DNA of 36,638 nucleotides from Streptomyces sp. Ru71 (GTDB lineage: Bacteria; Actinomycetota; Actinomycetes; Streptomycetales; Streptomycetaceae): positions 1 to 36,638 of the forward strand of contig NZ_PQSS01000074.1 of the NCBI RefSeq assembly GCF_002920535.1. The letters are read 5' to 3'. The position numbers and the translations under genes were made by a program. The first letter of the stretch is position 1, and every line of letters starts with the position of its first letter. Below are positions 15,811 to 23,961 of this stretch, in pieces. The notes beneath the pieces were generated by a model. That model had not been told where the DNA came from, made no database searches, and saw only the letters and a list, made by a program, of their open reading frames with translations.

Positions 15811-16719
15811 TCAGCGCCGTTCGAGGATCCACAGGGTACCGACGCCGGGGTCGCCGAAGAGCGCGAACAGCTCCGGGGCGTCGTCGGTGCCGCTGAACGA
15901 CCAGTGGGTGTCCGCGCCGCAGTCCCCGTCGAGGTGCAGCAGGATGCCCTCCCGGTCCGTGCCGCCCGCGTCGGCGTCGGGCTCCCAGGTGCCGGAGCCG
16001 TCGCACATGACATGCTCGACCGTGTCGTCGTCGGCGGCGCCGGGGCGGGCGGGCAGGCGGACCGCACGGGCCCGTCCGTCGGCGTCCAGCCGCAGTTCGG
16101 CGCCGCTCGCGCCGCGCCAGTCGCCGGCGAGCCGGGCCGTGGTCAGGTGCGGCGGCCGGAACTCCTCGACCAGACCTGTCGCGAGGGCGGCGATCCCGCC
16201 GACGAGGACCACCAGGGCCAGGACGACCGAGCCGAGCGCCGAGCGCCACCACACGCCCCATGTCCGCCAGGCCCGCTTGCGGACCTGGGCCACGCCCCAG
16301 GTGGGCAGCGCGGCAAGGGCGGTCAGGACGGCGGCGGTGGTGGTGAACGGCCAGTGCCACACCAGGGCGGCCGCCGCGCCCCAGGCGCAGGCGGGGACGG
16401 CCGGGGCGGCGAGGTGCCAGAGCCACGCCGGACCGGGCAGCCTGCCGGCGCCGAGACGGGTGAGCAGCACCGCCGGCAGGGTGATCCCGAGCGCCAGCGC
16501 CGCGCCCAGCAGGGGCAGCGCCAGGGGCGCGAAAAGCACCGCGAAGAAGACACCGAAGGCGCCACCGCCCCCGGCGCCGTAGTCGTCCTGCGTCGCGTTC
16601 GCGCACCACAGCAGCACCACGGCCGCCGGCAGCTGCGCCGCGCCCACCGCCACCGCGGCGCTCACGTCGCGAGGCGACAGCTTCGCGCGTGTCGTCTCCC
16701 GGAAGGTTCCCCGCCCCAT
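15811..16719 (-). CDS. Membrane protein of unknown function
   Basis: 302 residues from the ATG at 16719 (GTG at 16725 is an alternative). About five hydrophobic segments fill residues 20-185 (for instance QLPAAVVLLWCANA, LPLLGAALALGITLPAVLL, VVLALVVLVGGIAAL), followed by a roughly 115-residue soluble domain (LAGDWRGASGAELRLDADGRA to FGDPGVGTLWILERR) that probably faces outside. I do not recognise the family. It ends 3 bp from the convergent PaaG-like gene and is divergent from the flavin reductase; the operator at 16773 lies between them but much nearer the reductase. Confidence 0.8.
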   Translation of the reverse strand: MGRGTFRETTRAKLSPRDVSAAVAVGAAQLPAAVVLLWCANATQDDYGAGGGGAFGVFFAVLFAPLALPLLGAALALGITLPAVLLTRLGAGRLPGPAWLWHLAAPAVPACAWGAAAALVWHWPFTTTAAVLTALAALPTWGVAQVRKRAWRTWGVWWRSALGSVVLALVVLVGGIAALATGLVEEFRPPHLTTARLAGDWRGASGAELRLDADGRARAVRLPARPGAADDDTVEHVMCDGSGTWEPDADAGGTDREGILLHLDGDCGADTHWSFSGTDDAPELFALFGDPGVGTLWILERR

Positions 16720-16772
16720 GGGCACCCAGCGTACGAAGGGCCGTGCCCGGGCCCGTCCACCGGCTTCCCATC

Positions 16773-16785
16773 TGACGGCCCGTCA
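16773..16785. promoter_or_regulatory. Regulon operator, site 5 (TGACGGCCCGTCA)
   Basis: Perfect palindrome with flanking C and G, context CATC...GCTT. It ends 14-17 bases before the start of the flavin reductase gene. Confidence 0.78.
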
Positions 16786-16799
16786 GCTTCAATGGGGAG

Positions 16800-17399
16800 A
16801 TGATGGGACACGCAGGGGCGGCGGCAGCGGCCGTCCGCTATCTCAGGCCGGTACCCAGCCCCGTGGAGCCGCTGCCGCGCCCGGAGTTGCGGTGCGTCCG
16901 GGCGGACGAGCGAGCCCCCGTCGACCCGGCACAGTTCCGGCGGGTCCTCGGCACCTTCGCCACCGGCGTCACCGTGATCACGGCGGCGGGCCCCGACGGC
17001 TCCCCCGCCGGGTTCGCCTGCCAGTCCTTCTGCTCCCTCTCCCTTGACCCGCCCCTGGTCGCCTTCATGGTGGGCCGTACGTCGACCACCTGGCCGCGCA
17101 TCGCACGGGCCGGCGCCTTCTGCGTGAACGTGCTGGCCGAGGAGCAGGGCGAGCTGTGCCAGGCCTTCGCGGTGAGCGGGGCGGACAAGTTCGCCGGGGT
17201 CGAACACGACGCGGCACCGGTGTCCGGCTCGCCCCGCCTCGACGGCGTGGTCGCCTGGATCGACTGCGCCGTCCACGCCGTGCACACCGGGGGCGACCAC
17301 CTCGTCGTCGTGGGGCGGGTGCACGCGCTCGGCGCCGGGGAGCCGGGCGCGCGCCCGCTGCTGTTCCACCGGGGCCGGTTCACGGGCCTGCGGGACTGA
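16800..17399 (+). CDS. Flavin reductase (FMN-binding split-barrel) family protein
   Basis: 199 residues from ATG 16800; the second ATG at 16803 is better spaced from GGGGAG and may be the true start. The domain starts at about residue 42: FRRVLGTFATGVTVITAA, then GFACQSFCSLSLDPPLVAFMV and AFCVNVLAEEQGELCQAFA, all typical of HpaC/HsaB-type reductases. They reduce FMN or FAD with NAD(P)H for a partner two-component monooxygenase. No obvious oxygenase component is adjacent; one of the acyl-CoA-dehydrogenase-fold proteins of the regulon could fill that role. The N-terminal 40 residues are unusual for the family. Confidence 0.9.
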   Translation: MMGHAGAAAAAVRYLRPVPSPVEPLPRPELRCVRADERAPVDPAQFRRVLGTFATGVTVITAAGPDGSPAGFACQSFCSLSLDPPLVAFMVGRTSTTWPRIARAGAFCVNVLAEEQGELCQAFAVSGADKFAGVEHDAAPVSGSPRLDGVVAWIDCAVHAVHTGGDHLVVVGRVHALGAGEPGARPLLFHRGRFTGLRD

Positions 17400-17402
17400 C
17401 CC

Positions 17403-18710
17403 TCACACGGTGGCCAGGGCGACCGGCTGCGGGCGGCGCCGGATCACCAGGGCCATCAGGGCCGCCGCCGCGCACAGCGCGCCCGAGGCGTACCAGACCA
17501 TGTCGTAGGTGCCGAAGACGTCACGCGCGAAGCCGCCGAGCCAGGCCACCGCGGCAGCGCCGACCTGGTGGGAGGCGAGCACCCAGCCGAAGACGATGGC
17601 GCTGTCCTCGCCGTACTGCTCACGGCACAGGGCCAGGGTGGGCGGGACGGTGGCGACCCAGTCGAGGCCGTAGAAGACGATGAAGAAGATCATCGGCGGG
17701 TGCACGTTCGGCGCCAGCAGCATGGGCAGGAACAGCAGCGAGACCCCGCGCAGGGCGTAGTAGACGGCGAGCAGACGGCGCGGCTCGAAGCGGTCGGTGA
17801 ACCAGCCGGAGGCGATCGTGCCGACGACGTCGAACACGCCGATCACCGCGAGCAGCGAGGCGGCCGCCGTCACCGGCATGCCGTGGTCGTGGGCGGCGGG
17901 CACGAAGTGGGTCTGGATCAGGCCGTTGGTGGAGGCGCCGCAGATCGCGAAGGTGCCGGCCAGCAGCCAGAACGGCCCGGTGCGCACGGCCGAGAACAGC
18001 ACGGTCAGCGCGCGGCGGGCCGCGCCCGTCACCGGGGCGGGCTTGGGCACGAACTCCTGCGCGCCGTAGGGCCGCTGGCCGACGTCGGCCGGGTGGTCGC
18101 GCAGCAGCAGCCAGACGAACGGGACGACGGCGAGCGCGGCCAGGGCCACCGTGACGGCGGAGGGCCGCCAGTCGTGGTTGCGCTCCAGCATCCACGACAG
18201 CAGCGGCAGGAAGATCAGCTGCCCGGAGGCGGAGCCGGCCGTGAGGATGCCGCTGACCAGGCCGCGCCGCTCGGTGAACCAGCGGTTGGTGACGGTCGCG
18301 GCGAACGCCAGGGCCATCGAGCCGGAGCCGAGGCCGACCAGCAGGCCCCAGCACAGCCACAGCTGCCAGGCCTGCGTCATCCACACCGTCAGGCCGGCGC
18401 CGAGCGCGATCAGGATCAGAGCGACGGCGACCACGCGGCGGATGCCGAAGCGGTCCATCAGCGCGGCGGCGAAGGGGGCGGTGAGGCCGTAGAGGGCCAG
18501 GTTGAGTGAGACGGCGGCGCCGATCGTGCCGCGCGACCAGCCGAACTCCTGGTGCAGCGGGTCGATCAGCAGTCCCGGCAGGGAACGGAAGGCGGCCGCG
18601 CCGACGATCGTCACGAAGGTGACCGCGGCGACGAGCCAGGCGCGGTGGATACGGGCGGGCGGGCGGGTGGGCTCCTGTGCGGCGGCGGTGGCTTCGGTCG
18701 TCTGCGTCAC
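17403..18710 (-). CDS. MFS transporter (monocarboxylate/oxalate-formate antiporter-like)
   Basis: 435 residues, GTG start at 18710, about 12 membrane segments. The first half carries FRSLPGLLIDPLHQEFGWSRGTIG and MDRFGIRRVV, the second FVPAAHDHGMPVTAAASLLAVIG and GWFTDRFEPRR, as in the OFA/monocarboxylate porter branch. A role in uptake of an organic acid for the surrounding catabolic genes is attractive but no operator precedes it. It is divergent from the GlxA-type regulator gene (71 bp apart) and ends 3 bp from the flavin reductase. Confidence 0.9.
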   Translation of the reverse strand: MTQTTEATAAAQEPTRPPARIHRAWLVAAVTFVTIVGAAAFRSLPGLLIDPLHQEFGWSRGTIGAAVSLNLALYGLTAPFAAALMDRFGIRRVVAVALILIALGAGLTVWMTQAWQLWLCWGLLVGLGSGSMALAFAATVTNRWFTERRGLVSGILTAGSASGQLIFLPLLSWMLERNHDWRPSAVTVALAALAVVPFVWLLLRDHPADVGQRPYGAQEFVPKPAPVTGAARRALTVLFSAVRTGPFWLLAGTFAICGASTNGLIQTHFVPAAHDHGMPVTAAASLLAVIGVFDVVGTIASGWFTDRFEPRRLLAVYYALRGVSLLFLPMLLAPNVHPPMIFFIVFYGLDWVATVPPTLALCREQYGEDSAIVFGWVLASHQVGAAAVAWLGGFARDVFGTYDMVWYASGALCAAAALMALVIRRRPQPVALATV

Positions 18711-18781
18711 GTACTGGATCTTCGGGGATGCGCGCCCGCCGATCGAGTGGCCCGGAGGACAGCATTCGCTAGGATCGGGCC

Positions 18782-19819
18782 ATGGACTCTGCCGACGGCT
18801 TCCGCCCGCACCGCGTCGTCGTCCTCGCCCTGGACGGGCTGCTCCCGTTCGAGCTGGGCATCCCGCACCGCATCTTCGGCCGCCCGAAGGACGCCGAGGG
18901 ACGGCACCTGTACGAGGTGGTGACCTGCTCGGTGCGCCCGCCGGGGCCGGTGGAGACGGACGCCGACTTCAGCGTGCACGTCCCCAACGGCCCGGAGGCG
19001 CTCGCGCGGGCCGACACGGTGATCGTCCCGGCGTCCTACGAGCTGGGCCCCCTGTACACGCAGGGCGTGCTCACCGACGAACTGGCCGCCGCGCTGGCCC
19101 TGATCCGCCCCGGCACCCGGCTCGCGTCCATCTGCACCGGCGTGTACGTGCTGGCCGCCGCCGGATTTCTGGACGGCCGCCCGGCGACCACGCACTGGGC
19201 CGACGCCGAGCACTTCCAGCGGCTGTTCCCGCAGATCAAGGTGGACGCGGACGTGCTGTTCATCGACGACGGCGACGTCCTCACCTCGGCGGGGGTGGCC
19301 GCCGGGATCGACCTGTGCCTGCACATGGTGCGCCGCGACCACGGCACGGCCGTCGCCAACGACGTGGCCCGCCGGACGGTCGTGCCGCCGCACCGCCACG
19401 GCGGGCAGGCGCAGTACATCGAGCGGCCGGTGCCCGACCCGCAGCAGGCCACCACCACCGCGGCGCGGGCCTGGGCGCTGGGGCGGCTGCACGAGCCGAT
19501 CCAGCTGCGGGACATGGCCGCGCAGGAGTCGATGTCGGTCCGCACCTTCACCCGCCGCTTCCGCGAGGAGACCGGCGTCAGCCCCGGCCAGTGGCTCACC
19601 CAGCAGCGCGTGGAACGCGCCCGGCACCTGCTGGAGTCCACCGACCTCTCCGTCGACCAGGTCGCCCGGGACGCCGGCTTCGGCACGGCCCAGTCGATGC
19701 GGCAGCACCTGCAGGCGGCGCTCGGCGTCACCCCGACCGCGTACCGGCGCACCTTCCGCGCGGCCGCCCCCGCCGACCGGGAGGGGTCCGCGCTCCCCCA
19801 CGCCGCCGTCAGAAGGTGA
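18782..19819 (+). CDS. GlxA-family transcriptional regulator (DJ-1/PfpI domain plus AraC HTH)
   Basis: 345 residues. N-terminal DJ-1/PfpI-like domain (residues about 10-190) with the nucleophile-elbow sequence ASICTGVYVLAAAG (Cys118) and ATTHWAD. C-terminal AraC-type double helix-turn-helix (about 235-335): IQLRDMAAQESMSVRTFTRRF, then VDQVARDAGFGTAQSMRQHL. GlxA-type regulators sense small molecules through the DJ-1 part. It probably controls the divergent MFS transporter gene. The 3' end overlaps that of the convergent alcohol dehydrogenase by 11 bp. Confidence 0.93.
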   Translation: MDSADGFRPHRVVVLALDGLLPFELGIPHRIFGRPKDAEGRHLYEVVTCSVRPPGPVETDADFSVHVPNGPEALARADTVIVPASYELGPLYTQGVLTDELAAALALIRPGTRLASICTGVYVLAAAGFLDGRPATTHWADAEHFQRLFPQIKVDADVLFIDDGDVLTSAGVAAGIDLCLHMVRRDHGTAVANDVARRTVVPPHRHGGQAQYIERPVPDPQQATTTAARAWALGRLHEPIQLRDMAAQESMSVRTFTRRFREETGVSPGQWLTQQRVERARHLLESTDLSVDQVARDAGFGTAQSMRQHLQAALGVTPTAYRRTFRAAAPADREGSALPHAAVRR

Positions 19820-20858
19820 GGACCGCCCGGGCCACCCGGCCCGTCGTCATGTCCTGGACCGCCTTGTCGAAGTCCTCCACCGGGTAGGTGCGGGTGACGA
19901 GTTCGTCGAGGAGCAGCCGGCCCTCCCGGTAGAGCCGGGCGTACAGCGCTATGTCGTGCTGCGGGCGGGAGGAGCCGTAGCGGCAGCCGAGGACGGACTT
20001 GTCGAGGAAGAGGGAGGAGACCTTCAAGGTCGCCTCGGCGTGCGCGGGCGGCACGCCCAGCAGGACGGCCTGGCCGCGCCGGTCGAGCAGGTCGACGGCC
20101 TGCCGGATCAGCTCGACGCGTCCGACGCACTCGAAGGCGTGGTCCACTCCGCCGGGCAGCAGGTCGCGCACCGCGTCCACCGAGGTGAGGAAGTCCGTCG
20201 CGCCGAACCGCCGGGCCGTCTCCTCCTTGGCCGGGTTGGCGTCCACCGCCACGATCGGCGCGGCGCCCGCGATCCGCGCGCCCTGCAGCACGTTGAGGCC
20301 GACGCCGCCCGCGCCGATCACCAGCACGCTCTCGCCGAGGCCCACCCGCGCCCGGTTGAGGACGGCGCCGACCCCGGTGAGCACCCCGCAGCCGATCAGC
20401 GCCGCGGACGTCAGCGGGAGGTCCTCCGGTATCCGCACGGCCTGCACGGCGCGTACGACGGTGCGTTCGGCGAAGGCGGACTCGGCCGCGAACTGGTGGA
20501 CCGGCGTGCCGCCCCGGGTGAACGGCCGCGCGGGCCGGCCGATCGAGCTGCGGCACATCGTCGGCCGGCCCCGGTCGCACTGCGCGCACGTCCCGCAGTT
20601 GGCCAGCGTGGACAGGGCCACGTGGTCACCGGGCCGCACATGGGTGACGCCCGCGCCGACCGCCTCCACCACCCCGGCGCCCTCGTGGCCGAGGACCACC
20701 GGAGCCGGGAACGGGATCGTGCCGTCCACCACGGACAGGTCGCTGTGGCACAGCCCCGCCGCCGCGATCGCCACCAGCACCTCGCCCGGCCCCGCGTCCC
20801 GCACCCGCAGATCGTCCACGACCTCGGTCCGCTTGCCGTCGAACACCACGCCGCGCAT
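19809..20858 (-). CDS. Zinc-dependent alcohol dehydrogenase (MDR superfamily)
   Basis: 349 residues. Catalytic zinc site GLCHSD (Cys37) and GHE (His57-Glu58); structural zinc cysteines 87, 90, 93 and 101; NAD-binding VIGAGGVGLNVLQGA. It oxidises an alcohol, possibly an intermediate or a hydroxyacyl-CoA side product of the local pathway, or reduces the aldehyde. Same strand as the SDR gene upstream (87-bp gap), so co-transcription from the operator at 21899 is plausible. Length is normal for the family. Confidence 0.93.
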   Translation of the reverse strand: MRGVVFDGKRTEVVDDLRVRDAGPGEVLVAIAAAGLCHSDLSVVDGTIPFPAPVVLGHEGAGVVEAVGAGVTHVRPGDHVALSTLANCGTCAQCDRGRPTMCRSSIGRPARPFTRGGTPVHQFAAESAFAERTVVRAVQAVRIPEDLPLTSAALIGCGVLTGVGAVLNRARVGLGESVLVIGAGGVGLNVLQGARIAGAAPIVAVDANPAKEETARRFGATDFLTSVDAVRDLLPGGVDHAFECVGRVELIRQAVDLLDRRGQAVLLGVPPAHAEATLKVSSLFLDKSVLGCRYGSSRPQHDIALYARLYREGRLLLDELVTRTYPVEDFDKAVQDMTTGRVARAVLTF

Positions 20859-20945
20859 CGCACGGTCCCCTTCCGCCGTCGGGTCGTCCCGGCGGGGCGA
20901 GCAGACGCCCGGCCCCGGTCGTGCCCTGCCTCTCCGTACGCCGCA

Positions 20946-21875
20946 CTAGGCGTTCGGCCGGTCTCCCCGCCGGGCCGCACGCTCCATCGCCGTCACCGCC
21001 TCCAGCAGGGGCATCGGGTCCACCCCGACCGTCCCCGGCAAGGCCTCGGCGATCCGCTGCGGGGTCCAGGAGCCGTCCGCGTACGCGGCCCGCAGTTCGC
21101 GCGGCTGGGCCCAGACGGCGATCTTCGGTCCGGCGACCGTGTACACCTGCCCGGTGACGCCCTGCCGCGCGGCCTGCTCGGAGAGCAGGTAGACCACGAA
21201 CGCGGCCACGTCCTCGGGCGTGCCGATCTCCGCCAGCTCCGTCGGCACGTTCGCCGACATCCGGGTCCGGGCCACCGGCGCCACGGCGTTCGCGGTCACC
21301 CCGTACTTGTGCAGCCCGAGCGCCGCGCTGCGCACCAGGGAGATGATCCCGCCCTTGGCGGCGCTGTAGTTGGCCTGGGAGACCGAGCCCTGGTGGTTGC
21401 CGCTGGTGAAGCCGATGAGCGTGCCCGAGCGCTGGGCGCGCATCACGGCGGAGGCGGCACGGAAGACGGTGAAGGTGCCCTTGAGATGCGTGGCGAGGAC
21501 CGGGTCCCACTCCTCCTCGGCCATGTTGAACAGCATCCGCTCGCGCAGGATGCCGGCCACGCACACGGCGCCGTCCAGACGCCCGTACGCCGACAGCGCC
21601 GTGTCGACCACGCGCTGCCCGCCCGCCATGGTGGAGACGTCGTCGGCGACGGCGACGGCCTCCCCGCCCGCGGCCTCGATCTCCTTGACGACGGCCTCGG
21701 CGACCTCGCTGCTCGGTGAGGCGCCGTCGACCGAGACGCCGTAGTCGTTGACGACGACCCGCGCCCCCTCCGCGGCCGCCGCCAGCGCCACCGCCCGCCC
21801 GATGCCGCGTCCGGCGCCGGTGACGGCGACGACCTTGCCCGCCAAGAAGCTCCCGCCTGCCCCGAAGTTCCCCAC
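20946..21875 (-). CDS. SDR family oxidoreductase, MFE-2-type 3-hydroxyacyl-CoA dehydrogenase-like
   Basis: 309 residues from GTG 21875. Cofactor motif TGAGRGIG (19-26), then VVNDYGVSVDG, catalytic Ser158 and Y170-x3-K174 (YSAAKGG). The NDYGVSVDG stretch and length around 300 are typical of the peroxisomal multifunctional-enzyme type 2 dehydrogenase group, which oxidises (R)-3-hydroxyacyl-CoA. In place of the usual NNAG it has CVAG. A C-terminal extension of about 60 residues follows the core. Operators at 21899-21911 and 21916-21928 precede it. The likely operon continues into the alcohol dehydrogenase. Confidence 0.9.
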   Translation of the reverse strand: MGNFGAGGSFLAGKVVAVTGAGRGIGRAVALAAAAEGARVVVNDYGVSVDGASPSSEVAEAVVKEIEAAGGEAVAVADDVSTMAGGQRVVDTALSAYGRLDGAVCVAGILRERMLFNMAEEEWDPVLATHLKGTFTVFRAASAVMRAQRSGTLIGFTSGNHQGSVSQANYSAAKGGIISLVRSAALGLHKYGVTANAVAPVARTRMSANVPTELAEIGTPEDVAAFVVYLLSEQAARQGVTGQVYTVAGPKIAVWAQPRELRAAYADGSWTPQRIAEALPGTVGVDPMPLLEAVTAMERAARRGDRPNA

Positions 21876-21898
21876 GCCCGGCCCCTTCCCGCAGTTTC

Positions 21899-21911
21899 TG
21901 ACGGACCGTTA
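21899..21911. promoter_or_regulatory. Regulon operator, site 6 (TGACGGACCGTTA)
   Basis: Left half exact, right half CGTTA; flanked by C and G in the context TTTC...GATT. It lies 23 bp upstream of the SDR start codon (minus strand). Confidence 0.7.
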
Positions 21912-21915
21912 GATT

Positions 21916-21928
21916 TTATGACCCGTCA
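21916..21928. promoter_or_regulatory. Weaker second operator copy (TTATGACCCGTCA)
   Basis: Right half CGTCA exact, left half with two mismatches; overlapping it is the short palindrome TGAC-CC-GTCA. It lies on the cyclase side of the divergent region, 33 bp before GTG 21962. Confidence 0.45.
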
Positions 21929-21961
21929 GGCTGGCGGGGACAACCCCTGGGGAGGACCGAG

Positions 21962-22888
21962 GTGACACTGCCGAAGGAGTTCCACGAGATCGCCGAGCGC
22001 GTGAACAACTGGGGCCGCTGGGGACCCGACGACGAGCGCGGCACCCTCAACCTCATCACCCCCGAGGTCGTGCGCGCGGCGGCGGCCGAGGTGCGCGCGG
22101 GGCTGCGCGTCCCGCTCGCGCTGCCGCTCAGGCAGGACGGGGTGCAGACGGGGGTGATCCCGGGGCGGGTCAACCCTCTGCATGTGATGGTGCAGATCAA
22201 CCAGGAGATCTTCGGCCCCGGCACGGTCGCGTGCAGCGACGACGCGGTGACGATGGGCCTGCAGTGCGGCACCCACTGGGACGCGCTCACCCATGTCTCG
22301 CACTCCGGACGGCTGTACAACGGCCGCCCCGCGAACTCCGTGACCGCGCACGGCGGGGCGGGGTTCGCCGGGATCGACAAGGCGCCGCCGGTCGTCTCGC
22401 GCGGGGTGCTGCTGGACGTGGCCCGCGCGCGGGGCGTCGAGCGGCTGCCGGGCGGCCACGCCGTCACACCGGAGGACCTGGAGGCGGCCGAGGAGCTGGC
22501 GGGCACCCGGGTGCGCGCCGGGGACGTGGTGCTCGTACGGACCGGGCAGATACGGCTCTACCTCGCGGGCGACCGGGAGGCGTACGGCTACCCGTCACCG
22601 GGCATGTCGGTGCGCACCCCGGAGTGGTTCCACGCACGTGATGTGGCCGCGGTCGCCAACGACACGCTGACCTTCGAGATCTTCCCGCCGGAGATCGAGG
22701 ACCTGTGGCTCGCCGTGCACGCGCTGGACCTGGTGGAGATGGGGATGCCGCAGGGACAGAACTGGAATCTGGAGGAGTTGTCCACAGCCTGTGGACAACA
22801 GGGGCGGTACAGCTTCCTGCTGGCGGCGATGCCCGAGCCCTTCGTCGGCGCGACCGGAACCCCCGTGGCCCCCGTGGCGGTGCTGTGA
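21962..22888 (+). CDS. Cyclase family protein (kynurenine-formamidase-like metal hydrolase)
   Basis: 308 residues from GTG 21962, with a clear ribosome site (GGGGAGGACC). The metal-binding signature of the cyclase/formamidase family is CGTHWDALTH (residues 102-111), with MGLQ before it; DVVLVRTGQIRLY and TPEWFHARDVAAVANDTLTFE are also family-typical. Members hydrolyse amides, lactones or cyclic carbonyl compounds, using a metal ion. In this context it may open a ring or lactone. An inverted pair of DnaA boxes is embedded near its 3' end (22778-22798). Confidence 0.88.
   Translation: MTLPKEFHEIAERVNNWGRWGPDDERGTLNLITPEVVRAAAAEVRAGLRVPLALPLRQDGVQTGVIPGRVNPLHVMVQINQEIFGPGTVACSDDAVTMGLQCGTHWDALTHVSHSGRLYNGRPANSVTAHGGAGFAGIDKAPPVVSRGVLLDVARARGVERLPGGHAVTPEDLEAAEELAGTRVRAGDVVLVRTGQIRLYLAGDREAYGYPSPGMSVRTPEWFHARDVAAVANDTLTFEIFPPEIEDLWLAVHALDLVEMGMPQGQNWNLEELSTACGQQGRYSFLLAAMPEPFVGATGTPVAPVAVL
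22778..22798. other. Inverted pair of consensus DnaA boxes inside a coding region
   Basis: TTGTCCACA (22778-22786), GCC, TGTGGACAA (22790-22798). TTGTCCACA is the preferred Streptomyces DnaA box; here two perfect copies face each other with 3 bp between. The bases encode LSTACGQQ of the cyclase protein. It could bind DnaA or an unrelated palindrome-binding regulator. Confidence 0.65.
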
Positions 22889-23320
22889 GCGCGTCAGGGC
22901 GCGGACATGGGCCGGCGGCACGCGGCTGCCCGCCCCGAGCACGGCACCGCGCACCGCCGGCCGACTCCGGCGCACCCGCCCCGGCTCCCTCGCCCCGAGC
23001 CCCTCGGGGGAACCACCGCCGAATCGGACGACCCGCACTCGCCGAGGACGCCCGTCACCGGTGCCCTCGCCGTCCCCTCGCGGCGGATCGCTGCCAACAA
23101 GCGTGATCAAACGGACACCCGACGTCAACACCGGATAAGAGAAATATTACTTACGCCCCTTTTGCGGCGGACGCGCACGGAAGCACACCCAGGGCGCACA
23201 CCGACTCCCCAGGGGACACACGGCAGAACCGGGTCGCACAGCGGGAAGGGGTCGCACGGCCGGGCGGGGCGGCACGGCAGGAAGGGTGCGTGGCGCGGAA
23301 CGCGCAGCTCACCGCGCCGG
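22889..23320. other. 432-bp intergenic region between convergent cyclase and ATPase genes
   Basis: No convincing gene. Most of it is G/C-rich with many CGCAC/GCACAC runs. A sharply AT-rich patch at 23135-23154 (ATAAGAGAAATATTACTTA) is out of character for the window and might be a promoter or a remnant; I see no reading frame that it would serve. Confidence 0.4.
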
Positions 23321-23797
23321 TCACACCGCCTCGAACGCCAGCCCCTCGTAGGGCGCCGGCAGCCCTCCGCACACGGCCCCCGACTCGCGCGACCCGTCGC
23401 ACCGGTCGAGTTCGCACCAGATGCGCTTGCCGCCGTCCTCCCGGCTCCAGCCCCACCGGTCGGCGAGACCGTCCACCAGGGCCAGGCCGCGCCCGCCGGT
23501 GGCGTCGCCGTCCACACAGCGCGGCACGGGCGCGCGGTCGCTGGAGTCGGCCACCTCCAGCCGGACGGTGGCCGACTCGGCGGCGGTCCCCGGCAGGGAC
23601 AGCCGCAGCACGGCCGGATGGCCGGTGTGCACCACGGCGTTGGTGACGAGTTCGGACACGAGCAGGATCAGCGTCTCGGCGAGGGGTTCGTCGGCCGCTA
23701 TCCCCGAACCGGCGAGCCGCGAGCGGGCCCACCTTCTGGCTCGCCCCACCTCCGCGGGGTCGGGCCGGATCTCCAGCTGCACTTGAAGCACCTGCAC
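23321..23797 (-). CDS. RsbW-like ATP-binding protein (anti-sigma/serine kinase type)
   Basis: 158 residues from GTG 23797. GHKL ATPase motifs: LILLVSELVTNAVVHTG (N box), then VRLEVADSSDRAP (G1 box) and GGRGLALVDGLADRWGW (G2). This is the HATPase_c_2 type abundant in Streptomyces, related to RsbW/SpoIIAB, which phosphorylate STAS antagonists and bind sigma factors. A STAS protein is encoded at 29709, but a link is only inference. A probable promoter TATAAG (23931-23936, minus strand) and a palindrome at 23949-23961 lie upstream; a short hydrophobic ORF sits between. Confidence 0.9.
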   Translation of the reverse strand: MQVLQVQLEIRPDPAEVGRARRWARSRLAGSGIAADEPLAETLILLVSELVTNAVVHTGHPAVLRLSLPGTAAESATVRLEVADSSDRAPVPRCVDGDATGGRGLALVDGLADRWGWSREDGGKRIWCELDRCDGSRESGAVCGGLPAPYEGLAFEAV

Positions 23798-23800
23798 CGC

Positions 23801-23887
23801 TCACACCATCCGAACCGGCGGACACATGGCCGCGCGCCACGCGAGCACCACGACGACGAGGGCCACGATCGTAGCCATTTTCTGCAT
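23801..23887 (-). CDS. Possible 28-residue hydrophobic peptide
   Basis: An ATG at 23887 opens a short frame coding MQKMATIVALVVVVLAW, followed by a polar tail ending VRMV and a TGA three bases before the GTG of the ATPase gene. The composition is that of one membrane helix and 23 of 27 third positions are G or C. No Shine-Dalgarno is visible. It may be a real small membrane protein translationally linked to the ATPase, or only leader sequence. Confidence 0.3.
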   Translation of the reverse strand: MQKMATIVALVVVVLAWRAAMCPPVRMV

Positions 23888-23948
23888 GGCCAGGACAATG
23901 GCCGGAGCCTGGGTCACGGAACGTGAAACCCTTATACGACAGCTTGGT

Positions 23949-23961
23949 TGACGTACCGTCA
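23949..23961. promoter_or_regulatory. Perfect TGACG-N3-CGTCA palindrome upstream of the RsbW-like gene
   Basis: TGACGTACCGTCA matches the regulon core exactly but lacks the flanking C and G. On the minus strand TATAAG at 23936-23931 is a good -10, which puts this palindrome over the -35 region of a transcript that would run into the ATPase gene about 125 bp on. Confidence 0.5.

Noticed and set aside
23135..23154. AT-rich patch as an attachment site or IS remnant
   Set aside because: No flanking direct repeat, integrase or terminal inverted repeats; mentioned only as a compositional oddity.
22907..23926. 339-codon plus-strand frame after the cyclase gene
   Set aside because: Its second half is antisense to the RsbW-like ATPase and the first half is His/Arg/Pro-rich without motifs.
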